Assembly (NCBI GenBank): GCA_945952345.1
Contig: CAMFIS010000001.1
Coordinates: forward strand, 34,403 to 98,402
Direction of reading: 5' to 3'
DNA from: an uncultured Fimbriimonas sp.
GTDB lineage: Bacteria; Armatimonadota; Fimbriimonadia; Fimbriimonadales; Fimbriimonadaceae
DNA: 64,000 nt
Shown here: positions 1 through 9,245 of the stretch, one piece after another
Position numbering within the stretch: the stretch's first letter is position 1
Layout of the letters: each line of letters begins with the position of its first letter
Notes under the pieces: generated by a model
The model's input: only the letters and a program-made list of their open reading frames with translations
Told to the model about the DNA's origin: nothing
Databases searched by the model: none
Translations under genes and position numbers: made by a program

Positions 1-999
1 ATCAAACTGGCGAGCAACGAGAATCCTTTGGGGCCATCTCCCAAGGCCGTCGCCGCCATCAAAGAAGCCGCCGACCAGATCCATCTGTATCCGGATGGCT
101 CCGCGTTTCTCCTTCGCGAAGCGCTCGCGAACCATTACGGTTTGCCGATGAAACAGATCATCGTTGGCAATGGCAGCGATGAACTGATCCACCTGCTTGG
201 GATGGTTTTCTTAGGTGCCGAGACCGATGAAGTCGTGGTTGGCTATCCTTCCTTTGTTCGTTACGACGCATCGGCTTACTTGGCAAATTGCAAGCTCGTT
301 CGGGTTCCGCTGAACGACGAGATGCGATTGGACCTGCCTGCCATGGCCGCCGTCGTGAACGAAAACACCCGGCTGGTTTTTATTGCAAATCCAAACAACC
401 CGACGGGAACCATCGTCTTCGAAGACGAGCTTCGCAACTTCCTCGCCGCGATTCCTTCGTCGGTGGTGGTGGTGCTCGACGAAGCCTATTTCGAATTTGC
501 CGATGGCACGCCTGGCTTCCCGAACTCGCTCGACTTCATCAGGTCGCACCCAAACGTGGTCGGCATGCGGACGTTTAGCAAGACGTATGGCCTCGCGGGA
601 ATTCGGGTTGGCTACGCGTTTGTTTCGGACGAGATTTCCGATGCGTTCGATCGGGCCCGAGAGCCGTTCAATGTGAACCTTATTGGCCAAGCCGCGGCAA
701 AGGCTGCGCTTGGCGATACGGATCATCTCCGCCAAACAGTCGAGCTGAACAAGCGAGGTTTGGATCGTATGGAAAAGGCCTTCGTTGAACTCGGTGCCAA
801 GCCGTTCAAGAGCTACGCCAACTTCATCATGGCCGACTTGGGGCGACCCGCTCGACCAGTGTTCGAAGCGTTACTTCAGAAGGGTCTGATTACCCGGTCG
901 GGCGACGTGTTGGGTATGCCAAACTGCCTGCGAGTTAGCGTGGGAACCGATGAGGAAGTTGGAATCTTTATCGAGGAACTAACAAAGATTCTCGGTTAG
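1..999 (+). CDS. hisC: Histidinol-phosphate aminotransferase, 5' end truncated by window
   Basis: IKLASNENPLGPSPKA start motif, YPDG, NPNNPTG, FSKTYGLAGIRVGY PLP-lysine motif; ORF open to position 1. Confidence 0.93.
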   Translation: MKLASNENPLGPSPKAVAAIKEAADQIHLYPDGSAFLLREALANHYGLPMKQIIVGNGSDELIHLLGMVFLGAETDEVVVGYPSFVRYDASAYLANCKLVRVPLNDEMRLDLPAMAAVVNENTRLVFIANPNNPTGTIVFEDELRNFLAAIPSSVVVVLDEAYFEFADGTPGFPNSLDFIRSHPNVVGMRTFSKTYGLAGIRVGYAFVSDEISDAFDRAREPFNVNLIGQAAAKAALGDTDHLRQTVELNKRGLDRMEKAFVELGAKPFKSYANFIMADLGRPARPVFEALLQKGLITRSGDVLGMPNCLRVSVGTDEEVGIFIEELTKILG

Positions 1000-1391
1000 T
1001 CGACGTAGCTAGTCACGATCTTGGCTGCTGGCACGATACCGTGAACGATCTGCTTTTCGAACGGCCGTCCACCATCGAAAGAACTCTCCACCTGAACAAT
1101 GGCGGGATCCAGAATTCCATCGGCAACCTCACTGAGAAGGTAGACCTTCATTTTAATAGTAGTCGGAGAAAGCGTCATTTTGACGCCAAGGACCCCAAGC
1201 TCCCAAATTGGAGCAAAGGCCTCCGCAACGTTGCGTTCTAGATTCTCTTTCTCGTAGACACTATCCTTAGCGTTCTCCGGCATAGCCATTGTCCCCACAC
1301 TTTGAATAACGTACGAATTGCATTTTCGTTCAAGTTCCGAACAAAATGGCGCTTCTACGCTGATCTTAATCCTCTTGACGCACAAGTACAA
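996..1391 (-). CDS. Hypothetical protein
   Basis: 131-aa ORF; 4-nt overlap of convergent stop codons with hisC (TTAG); no recognisable domain. Confidence 0.6.
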   Translation of the reverse strand: MYLCVKRIKISVEAPFCSELERKCNSYVIQSVGTMAMPENAKDSVYEKENLERNVAEAFAPIWELGVLGVKMTLSPTTIKMKVYLLSEVADGILDPAIVQVESSFDGGRPFEKQIVHGIVPAAKIVTSYVD

Positions 1392-1508
1392 CTGCCGTTC
1401 TCAAAACACCGTCAAATTTGCTAGGTCAAAAGACCCAGCGAGGGTATTTTTAACCAGTTTTTAAGTTCTTGAAACGAAATTCATGCAAGGCGGGTACCTT
1501 TTCGCTAG

Positions 1509-2990
1509 ATGCCCGCACCGAAAGAGATCGAAATTCTCATCCGTTCCAAGTATCCGATTTTGTATATCGTGTCTTGGGAAGAGCGTCGCGTTCAGGATGC
1601 CATCCAAGGTGTGGCAAACGACCTCAAGCGGACCTTACACACGTGGTCGTACACGCAAGGAATGAAGCCGCCAGTGCCCAGGGCCGAGGGTGTTGCTGCG
1701 GTGCCAGACGCAACTTTAGAAGCCCTCGCTCAGGTCATTACGGCGCAAGAAGGGACCATCTTCCTGCTTAAAGATTTTCATCCTTATATGAAGGATCCCC
1801 GCGTGATTCGATTAATTCGTGATGCGGCATACAAGCTTCGCAGCCGAGCGCAAACGTTGATCCTCATGGGACCGACGCTGGTGCTTCCGCCAGACCTCGA
1901 AAAGGACATTACCGTCGTCGACTTCCCGCTGCCCGACGCCAAGGATATCGCCAGCGTTTTGGATACCGCGATTCAGGAAGTCAAGGATAATCCCAAGGTC
2001 GACGTAACCCTTTCGGATGAAACGCGGGAAACGATCATCAAAAGTTGTCAGGGTCTGACGATGGATGAAATTGAGTCGGTGTTTGCTCGCTCGATCGTCG
2101 AGTCCAAGAAATTTGACCAAGCCGTGATTCTCGAAGAGAAAGAGCAAATTATTCGCAAGTCGGGAATCCTCGAATACTATCCACCCAATAACTCCCTGGC
2201 CGATGTTGGTGGCATGGAAAACATCAAGGAATGGCTGGATCAACGCACGACCAGTTTTACCGATAAGGCGCGGGAGTTCGGCATTCCGGTTCCAAAGGGC
2301 GTTCTGCTTCTGGGCGTTCAGGGCTGCGGAAAATCTTTGACGGCCAAGGCGATTGCCGCGAACTGGAAGCTGCCGATGTTGAAGCTGGATGTTGGCCGAA
2401 TCTTCGGTTCGTTGGTGGGCCAAAGCGAGGAGAACATCCGCAAAGCGATTACGACGGCGGAGTCGGTTGCCCCATGTATCTTGTGGGCGGATGAGCTTGA
2501 GAAAGGCTTTGCCGGAACCTCGAGCGTGGGCGACAGCGGCACCACCGCTCGTGTGTTTGCCACCTTCCTTACATGGATGCAAGACAAGACTGCGCCGGTG
2601 TTTCTCATTGCCACCGCCAACGATGTCTCCGCACTGCCGCCGGAACTTCTCCGTAAGGGACGTTTCGACGAAATCTTCTTCATCGACCTGCCCAAGGATA
2701 AGGAGCGGGAACAGATCTTCGAGATTCACCTCAAGAAGCGCAAGCGCGATCCAAAGCACTTCAAGCTAAAGCTGAAGGCCTTGGCGGAGAAGACGGATGG
2801 TTTTAGCGGTGCAGAAATCGAGACGGTCGTCATCGCCGCGCTGCAACGTGCCTTCCACGAAAATCGAGATATTACTCAGGCGGATTTGATCACCGAAATC
2901 GAGGCCAGCGTTCCGCTGAGCGTGATGATGAAGGAAGACATGGAAGCGTTGCGTGACTGGGCCCACCTGCGTGCCCGCCCGGCATCGTGA
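1509..2990 (+). CDS. AAA family ATPase, Ycf46-like
   Basis: Walker A GVQGCGKSLTAKAIA, Walker B ILWADELEKGF, arginine-finger region LLRKGRFDEIF; N-terminal Ycf46-like region. Confidence 0.9.
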   Translation: MPAPKEIEILIRSKYPILYIVSWEERRVQDAIQGVANDLKRTLHTWSYTQGMKPPVPRAEGVAAVPDATLEALAQVITAQEGTIFLLKDFHPYMKDPRVIRLIRDAAYKLRSRAQTLILMGPTLVLPPDLEKDITVVDFPLPDAKDIASVLDTAIQEVKDNPKVDVTLSDETRETIIKSCQGLTMDEIESVFARSIVESKKFDQAVILEEKEQIIRKSGILEYYPPNNSLADVGGMENIKEWLDQRTTSFTDKAREFGIPVPKGVLLLGVQGCGKSLTAKAIAANWKLPMLKLDVGRIFGSLVGQSEENIRKAITTAESVAPCILWADELEKGFAGTSSVGDSGTTARVFATFLTWMQDKTAPVFLIATANDVSALPPELLRKGRFDEIFFIDLPKDKEREQIFEIHLKKRKRDPKHFKLKLKALAEKTDGFSGAEIETVVIAALQRAFHENRDITQADLITEIEASVPLSVMMKEDMEALRDWAHLRARPAS

Positions 2991-3688
2991 GAGCGGTTAT
3001 CCCGGCGGCGGGTTTTGGAACGCGGATGCAAAGCGTCACCCGTGGCGGCGCGAAAGAGTTGCTGCCCTTGGGTTCTGGAACGGTGATGGACCACATCCTT
3101 GCTTCAGCTCGCGCCGTCTGCGATCAGGTCGTGGTCGTGTGGGAACTCGGCAAAGGCGATCTTCCCGATGGAGTGGCCTGGGTTCCGCAGATGCCGCAAC
3201 GAGGATTGGCCCCTGCGATTGCGAGTGGAGTGTCGGTTGAGGATTCGAACCTGGTTTTCGTTCCTGAGGCGGTATTTCTTCCTTATGACCGCGCAGCGCG
3301 GATGGTGGCGATGGGTGAAGGTGACATCGTCTTGGCTTTGACGTGCGTTTCGGATGAAGAAGTGTCGAAGTTCGGGATTTGCGAAGTCGACGACCATGGA
3401 TGGGTGACCCGCATGATGGAGAAACCGCAACCTTCCGAGACGGAGAGCCGGTGGGCGATTTGTGGGCGGTATCGATTCTCAGGTCGAGCGGCAGAAATGC
3501 TGGTTGAATGGGTGGCGTCGAAGCCACTTGGGACCACCGAGTTTGATTTGTCCGGATTCTTCGCGCTGGCACAAGAGCGCGGAGTAAGAATTGCCGGGTG
3601 TTTTCTGGACGATTCCGTTCATCGGTTTGACTGTGGCGATCCCGCCGGATATGCTTCTGCCAAGGAAGCATTCGCACATGAAGGTTAG
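2987..3688 (+). CDS. Sugar nucleotidyltransferase (GalU/UDP-sugar pyrophosphorylase-like)
   Basis: MRAVIPAAGFGTRMQSVTRGGAKELLPLG nucleotide-binding motif; GTGA overlap with upstream gene. Confidence 0.85.
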   Translation: MRAVIPAAGFGTRMQSVTRGGAKELLPLGSGTVMDHILASARAVCDQVVVVWELGKGDLPDGVAWVPQMPQRGLAPAIASGVSVEDSNLVFVPEAVFLPYDRAARMVAMGEGDIVLALTCVSDEEVSKFGICEVDDHGWVTRMMEKPQPSETESRWAICGRYRFSGRAAEMLVEWVASKPLGTTEFDLSGFFALAQERGVRIAGCFLDDSVHRFDCGDPAGYASAKEAFAHEG

Positions 3689-4571
3689 TTTTTCGGCACC
3701 CGGCCGGTGCGGCATACTCGGGAATCCAAGTGACATGTATGGCGGATGCGTTATTTCGTGTTCGGTGCCAGCGCGAAACACTTGTACAGTCGAGGAATCT
3801 TCTGAATGGTCGTTGCCTCCGGATACCCGCTTGTGGGATGCGGCGGTTGCTAGGATTCCATTGCCCGGCAAGTACAAGGTGACGTGGGAGACGGATGTTC
3901 CGCGATCGAGTGGGCTCTCCGGTTCGACCGCATTGCTAGCCGCGACGGTTGCGTGCGTGTCGGTTTTGGCTGACAAATCTATTCCTGATGATCGAAGGGA
4001 GTTTGCCGAACTGGTTCGCGATATCGAGCTTCGAGAAGCGGGAATCGTGTGCGGATATCAGGACGCCTACATGTGCGTTTTGGGTGGAATGAATCGATTA
4101 GATTTCGCCGGCAAGCATCCGATCGATAGCGGTCCATTGGGGACGGTCACGCCAGTTTCGGTACAAGGAAGTTTCTTGTTGATCACGACGGGGGTCGAGC
4201 GATTAAGTGGATCGGTGCATGGCCCGATTCGCGATCGATGGCTGGCAGGAGATCCAAACGCTCGCCGGCTCATCGAAGAACTGGCGGCGATGGGACGATC
4301 GGCGAATACATCGGACGACTTTGCCGCAGCGATGAACCGCAATTTCCAGATCATACAAGAACTTGGTGGCTCAGGCGAATCGATCGACCGTCTCGTACAA
4401 GAATGTTTGGACCATGGCGCGAAGGCAGCAAAATTGGCCGGAGCCGGGATGGGTGGAACCGTCATCGCCTTAACCGACAATCCCGAAGAACTCCAGCAAA
4501 GACTGAGCGAAATCGGATATACCAGGTTCTTGCGGCCCGTGCCGACCGAGGGGCTGAGGAGGGAGATATGA
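3678..4571 (+). CDS. GHMP kinase (glucuronokinase-like)
   Basis: SAPGRCGILGNPSDMYGG N-terminal motif, PRSSGLSGSTALLAA GHMP motif, KLAGAGMGGTVIAL C-terminal motif; start chosen at ATG 3678. Confidence 0.85.
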   Translation: MKVSFSAPGRCGILGNPSDMYGGCVISCSVPARNTCTVEESSEWSLPPDTRLWDAAVARIPLPGKYKVTWETDVPRSSGLSGSTALLAATVACVSVLADKSIPDDRREFAELVRDIELREAGIVCGYQDAYMCVLGGMNRLDFAGKHPIDSGPLGTVTPVSVQGSFLLITTGVERLSGSVHGPIRDRWLAGDPNARRLIEELAAMGRSANTSDDFAAAMNRNFQIIQELGGSGESIDRLVQECLDHGAKAAKLAGAGMGGTVIALTDNPEELQQRLSEIGYTRFLRPVPTEGLRREI

Positions 4572-5362
4572 ATTGGCCTTTGAGTGCTTTTGCCGATGAG
4601 ATCGACGGCGATCTCGACGTTCAATTTACAAACCTCGTCGAGAACGGGATTCGTCTCGTGGATATGCGTTCGGCGTTTGGCAAGAACGTGATGGCGCTCT
4701 CGGACCAGGAAGCGGCCGACTACCTCGCCAAGGCGACGAGTTACGGCGTCGCGATCAACTGCGTCGGCTCACCGGTCAACAAGGTCGTGATGGCGGACTC
4801 CTCTGCTTCAGGCGAGTTGGACAAACTACGACGCGCGATCGAGATTGCAGGAATCGTAGGAACCAAGCGAATCCGAATATTCACTCCCGAAGGCGACGAC
4901 TTTGAGGCCGTCTGCGCTTGGATGGAACCGCAAGTGAATCTGGCTGCCAAGCACGGCGTGGTACTGATGCACGAGAATGACGCCCGGTATTACGGCGCGT
5001 ATCCCGACAACGCAAAGAAGCTTCTCGACCGCTTCGCGTCCCCACATTTCCGCTTTGCTTTCGACTTCGCCAACACCGTCCAGATCGGGTTCCGAGCCAT
5101 GGAAGACTGGTTCCCGTGGCTGCTGCCGAACCTCGAGACGATCCACATCAAGGATGCTCGAGAAGACAAGAAGGTGGTTCCGGCGGGTGAAGGAGTAGGC
5201 CAAGTTCGAGAAACCTTGACCTGGCTGAAGGCGCAGGGATGGGAAGGAGTTTTGTCGATTGAACCGCATTTGCAATACGCCGGGGACCGCGGGGGATTCA
5301 CCGGCATCGAGTCGTTTAAGATCGCGTCAGACGCGATCCAGGGCATTTTGGAAACCTTATGA
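4568..5362 (+). CDS. Sugar phosphate isomerase/epimerase (TIM barrel)
   Basis: FADEIDGDLDVQFTNLVENGIRLVDMR start, HENDARYYG, HIKDAREDKKVVPAGEGVGQV motifs; ATGA overlap with upstream stop. Confidence 0.87.
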   Translation: MNWPLSAFADEIDGDLDVQFTNLVENGIRLVDMRSAFGKNVMALSDQEAADYLAKATSYGVAINCVGSPVNKVVMADSSASGELDKLRRAIEIAGIVGTKRIRIFTPEGDDFEAVCAWMEPQVNLAAKHGVVLMHENDARYYGAYPDNAKKLLDRFASPHFRFAFDFANTVQIGFRAMEDWFPWLLPNLETIHIKDAREDKKVVPAGEGVGQVRETLTWLKAQGWEGVLSIEPHLQYAGDRGGFTGIESFKIASDAIQGILETL

Positions 5363-6408
5363 GTGATCTAAGATTTGGAATTTTGGGCTGCGGGAATATC
5401 TCGAAGACCCACGTGCATGGCATCAACCATACGGAGGGCGCGACGCTAACTGCGGTTTGCGACACGGTCGACGAGAAGGCGCACAGGCTGGGTTCGGAGA
5501 TCGGCGTTCCCGCATTCTCGGACTTCGATGGCTTTCTTCGTGAAGTGGACGCGATTACGGTTTGTATCCCCAGCGGATTGCACCACGAGTATGCGATCCG
5601 AGCTGCTCGGGCGGGCAAGCACGTGCTCACTGAGAAGCCTCTGGACATCACGCTTGCGAACGGTTTAGCGATGGTGGAAGCGTGCGAAGAAGCCGGAGTG
5701 AAGCTCGGCTGCATCTCGCAACATCGGTTTACCAAGGACATGCGACGCTTGTACGATGCGGTTCAGAATGGTGAGCTTGGCAAGCTTCTCCACGGAGATT
5801 CATTTACGAAATGGTATCGCAGCCAGGGCTACTACGACAGTGCGGGATGGCGGGGAACGTGGGCTCTCGATGGTGGCGGTGCGCTGATGAACCAAGGCGT
5901 CCACTACGTCGACATGATCCAGTGGATCATGGGCGGCGTGAAGTCCGTGCAGGCCCGGACCCGAACCGTGATGCATAACATCGAGGTGGAAGATCAGGCG
6001 ATCGCGATGGTGGAGTACAACAATGGCGCGCTGGGCACGATCCAGGCGACAACCTGCACGTATCCGGGCATGGCGGAGCGGTTGGAAGTGCATGGCACCA
6101 AGGGATCGGTGGTCATCGAGGCCGACCGAGCCAAGATCTGGGTCACCAAAGACGTTTCCGAGCACGAGGCGTTTGGCCCCTCAGTAACGCTCGGCAAGAA
6201 TCATCCGCTCGAAGAAGACGAGACGACCAAGGATTGGAACAAGGCGCACAACATGCAGATTCAGGACTTTACCAACGCGGTTCGCGAGAATCGCGATCCG
6301 TTCATCACGGGTCGTGCTGCGTTGGAGCCACTCAAAGTCATTCTCGCGATCTATGAATCTTCGCACCGCGGCGGCTCGCCGGTCCACCTCGAGGAACTGG
6401 TTCCTTGA
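5359..6408 (+). CDS. Gfo/Idh/MocA family oxidoreductase
   Basis: Rossmann FGILGCGNISKTH, EKPLDITLANG, GGGALMNQGVHYVDM. Confidence 0.93.
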   Translation: MSDLRFGILGCGNISKTHVHGINHTEGATLTAVCDTVDEKAHRLGSEIGVPAFSDFDGFLREVDAITVCIPSGLHHEYAIRAARAGKHVLTEKPLDITLANGLAMVEACEEAGVKLGCISQHRFTKDMRRLYDAVQNGELGKLLHGDSFTKWYRSQGYYDSAGWRGTWALDGGGALMNQGVHYVDMIQWIMGGVKSVQARTRTVMHNIEVEDQAIAMVEYNNGALGTIQATTCTYPGMAERLEVHGTKGSVVIEADRAKIWVTKDVSEHEAFGPSVTLGKNHPLEEDETTKDWNKAHNMQIQDFTNAVRENRDPFITGRAALEPLKVILAIYESSHRGGSPVHLEELVP

Positions 6409-7181
6409 ACTTCGGAGCTCAGCTCTACACGGTTCGCGAATCGGTGAAGACGGCCGAGGGCTTGCAGGCGGCCTTGGCTAGCGTGGCGGCAATGGGCTAC
6501 ACCGGGGTGCAAGTCTCGGCGGTCGAGGCATTTCTGAACTCGGTTTCACCTCGCGAATTGCGAAAGTGGCTGGATGATCTGGGTCTGACGTGCTGCGCGA
6601 CCCACCGCCCATGGGACCGGTTGGCGAACGATTTGTCGGAAGAAATTGACATTCATCTGGAGCTGGGCTGCCCGATCATTGGCATTGGAATGGGCCCAAA
6701 GTTTTGCTTCGAGGGCGGGCCTCCCGCGTGGCGAGCCTGGCTGCTCGAAGTCGCCGCTGTTGTCGCGAAGCTGGAAGAGAATGATTTGTCGTTTGCCTAT
6801 CACAACCATGCCATCGAGTGGGAGCGAGTTGGCGGCGAGAGGGCAATCGACATCCTTGCGGCCGAGAGTCCGGCGTCGATGCAATTCATTTTGGACACGT
6901 ATTGGGTGCATCATGCCGGAGCCTGCGTCGTGGATATGATCGAACAGCTTCGCGGTCGGATCGACGTGGTCCACCTGAAGGATAAGGCCGTGCACGGGTG
7001 GGACACCCGGTACGCCCCGGTTGGCGAAGGGAATCTGCCTTGGGACCGGATCCTGCCCGCGCTTGAGAATGCGGGGACGCAGTGGCTGGTGGTGGAGCAG
7101 GACGACTGCTACGGCGAGGATCCGTTTGATTGTCTGCGGCGTTCGGTGGAGTATTTGAAGTCGGTTGCGGCTGGGGCGTAA
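6405..7181 (+). CDS. Sugar phosphate isomerase/epimerase (TIM barrel)
   Basis: NFGAQLYTVRESV start, YHNHAIEWE, VHLKDKAV, PVGEGNLPWDRILPAL; TTG start overlapping upstream stop by 4 nt. Confidence 0.9.
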   Translation: MNFGAQLYTVRESVKTAEGLQAALASVAAMGYTGVQVSAVEAFLNSVSPRELRKWLDDLGLTCCATHRPWDRLANDLSEEIDIHLELGCPIIGIGMGPKFCFEGGPPAWRAWLLEVAAVVAKLEENDLSFAYHNHAIEWERVGGERAIDILAAESPASMQFILDTYWVHHAGACVVDMIEQLRGRIDVVHLKDKAVHGWDTRYAPVGEGNLPWDRILPALENAGTQWLVVEQDDCYGEDPFDCLRRSVEYLKSVAAGA

Positions 7182-7200
7182 GAGTCTCGCTTGTGAATTT

Positions 7201-7232
7201 CTTGTGCAGGCTGGAAGCCTGCGCTCCACAAG
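7201..7232. repeat. Diverged half-element, copy A
   Basis: CTTGTGCAGGCTGGAAGCCTGCGCTCCACAAG; shares GGCTGGAAGCC core with copies B and C. Confidence 0.6.
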
Positions 7233-7341
7233 ATCTGTTCCATCATTTCAAGCAATATGTTTAGCTGAGCTTAGTGAACACCGAGAAGCACTAAAGCCTG
7301 AACGCTGAAGCCTGAAGCCTATTTCCGGGTAAACCAGGGCA

Positions 7342-9243
7342 ATGATGGTGTTGCCTGTTTTGGCGTTCGCGGTTCCGGCGTTGTATGGTCCGATTCACTT
7401 AGCCTTTGACGTCGATTCGAGCGGCAACCCATTCGATCCTCGCGAGAACGATGTGCACGCCATCTTCCATCAGGGCAGTGCGACGACCGACCTCATCGCC
7501 TACTTTGCGCACGACAAATGGCATGTGAACGGGTACGTGCCCAGGCCCGGAAGCTATAAGGTGGAATTCACCCGGAACGGAATGACCGTCCCCGTGAGCA
7601 TGGAGATCAACGTTAGCTACGCTCCGCAAAAGAACATCATCCACGCCGACGGCAAGTGGTTCTTCGATGGCGCGGATCGGCCGTTCTGGCCCATTGGAAT
7701 CAACACTGCGTGGGGATCGAAGGATAAGCCGGTCACCAGCTATTTCCCGAAAATGAAAGAAGCGGGAATGAATTGGTCGCGCGTGTGGACCGCCCATTGG
7801 GACGACCACAACCCGTTCTGGACCAACCAGTTGCCGAAGCCGAAAGACAATTACTTCAGTGAGGAAGTCTTCGACCGATGGGATGAGATCATCAAGGCGG
7901 CGGAAAAGAACGAAATCAAGTTCCAGTTCGTCCTCTTCCACCACGGGCAATGGTCTTCGAGCGTGAACCCGAACTGGCCCGAGAATCCTTGGAACGCCAA
8001 GAACGGTGGATTCCTGAAGGACGCGGCGGACTTCTTTACCGACCCGGAAGCGAAGCGGCGAACCAAGATGATGCTTCGATACATGGTCGCGCGATACGGA
8101 GTTTCCTCTTCGATCATGGCATGGGAGCTTTTCAACGAAGTTCAATTCGTCGACCGTGTGCGGGAGAAGAACGATTGGGCGACGATTGGCGCATGGCACG
8201 ACGAGATGGCCGATTACATTCGGTCGATCGATAGCGCGCACCACCTGATCACGACAAGCTCGGAACTCAGCCAGCCGATCTGGGGGCACGTCGACTATTC
8301 GCAAGGCCACGGCTACCCGGCGAGTGTGGCGGGCATGCTCGCGGGGACTCCCAACACGGGTCCGAAGCCGATGTTCTTTGGCGAGATTGGGCCGAGTGGT
8401 GCAGGCAACGGATTGGAAGCAAACATCATGGCCCGACGGGAAGGCATCTGGTCAGCATTCTTTGCCGGGCACTCTGGCGCGGGCGAGTACTGGTCGTGGG
8501 ATCAGATGAACGACGCCGCCTTCAAGGCATATGGATTTTCAATCGAGCTTATCAAGCACTTGCCTCCAGCGATGACCTTTGCTCCCCAAGCAGTGGATGT
8601 GAAGGTTGCCATGGGAGGCGACCTCACGATTCGACCCGGGCGCGGCTGGGACAAGACGGAGATGATGACCTTCAACCTACCCGCCGATGCGACCGCAGCG
8701 AAGACGGGCATGATGTCGTCGTTCTTCCAGGGAACCGGCCACCGGGACATGCAGCCGCAACCGTTCAAGTTCATTTTCGATGCGCCGGCGCCGGGAACGA
8801 TGTCGCTCCATGTCGGCGAAGTCTCGAAGAGCGGGGGGCGACTCGAGGTGTCCCTCAATGGTTCGAAAGTCACTGAGAAGGACTTTGATAGTGGACAACG
8901 AAACGGTTCGTTGGCGGTTGGCTATCCGGCTGGGCACAACGAAATCGTGATCGCAAACAACGCTTCTGACTGGGTGAATGTAGACAAGATCACATTTACC
9001 GGCATCGCTCCGCTGGCGACGGTCGAGGCGATTCGAAGCGGGAAGATCACGGTTCTGCATGCGTTCGCCACGAAGCCGGGCGTGTCAGTAGATATGAGCA
9101 ATTTGGGTAACGATTCTTTTGGGAACCTGCAGATGTTCGACCTCGATACGCTGACGATGACGCCGGTGGTGAAGATGTTTAAAGGCGGGAAAGCGTCGGT
9201 CACTTTGCCGGGTAAAGACGTCATTCTGGTTTTCCGTCCCTAA
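7342..9243 (+). CDS. Glycoside hydrolase with DUF5060-like N-terminus and GH5-like catalytic domain
   Basis: Signal peptide, KWFFDGADRPFWPIGINTAW, AWELFNEVQF (acid/base), MFFGEIGPSG (nucleophile). Confidence 0.85.
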   Translation: MMVLPVLAFAVPALYGPIHLAFDVDSSGNPFDPRENDVHAIFHQGSATTDLIAYFAHDKWHVNGYVPRPGSYKVEFTRNGMTVPVSMEINVSYAPQKNIIHADGKWFFDGADRPFWPIGINTAWGSKDKPVTSYFPKMKEAGMNWSRVWTAHWDDHNPFWTNQLPKPKDNYFSEEVFDRWDEIIKAAEKNEIKFQFVLFHHGQWSSSVNPNWPENPWNAKNGGFLKDAADFFTDPEAKRRTKMMLRYMVARYGVSSSIMAWELFNEVQFVDRVREKNDWATIGAWHDEMADYIRSIDSAHHLITTSSELSQPIWGHVDYSQGHGYPASVAGMLAGTPNTGPKPMFFGEIGPSGAGNGLEANIMARREGIWSAFFAGHSGAGEYWSWDQMNDAAFKAYGFSIELIKHLPPAMTFAPQAVDVKVAMGGDLTIRPGRGWDKTEMMTFNLPADATAAKTGMMSSFFQGTGHRDMQPQPFKFIFDAPAPGTMSLHVGEVSKSGGRLEVSLNGSKVTEKDFDSGQRNGSLAVGYPAGHNEIVIANNASDWVNVDKITFTGIAPLATVEAIRSGKITVLHAFATKPGVSVDMSNLGNDSFGNLQMFDLDTLTMTPVVKMFKGGKASVTLPGKDVILVFRP

Positions 9244-9245
9244 CG

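Noticed and set aside
1812-2759. 315-aa minus-strand ORF
   Set aside because: Shadow ORF of the AAA ATPase with intact Walker motifs on the + strand
7264-7320. Tandem repeat from taaagcctgaacgctgaagcctgaagcct
   Set aside because: Only about two short imperfect CTGAAGCCT units; too short to call a feature
7399-8310. 303-aa minus-strand ORF
   Set aside because: Antisense to the glycoside hydrolase; no domain
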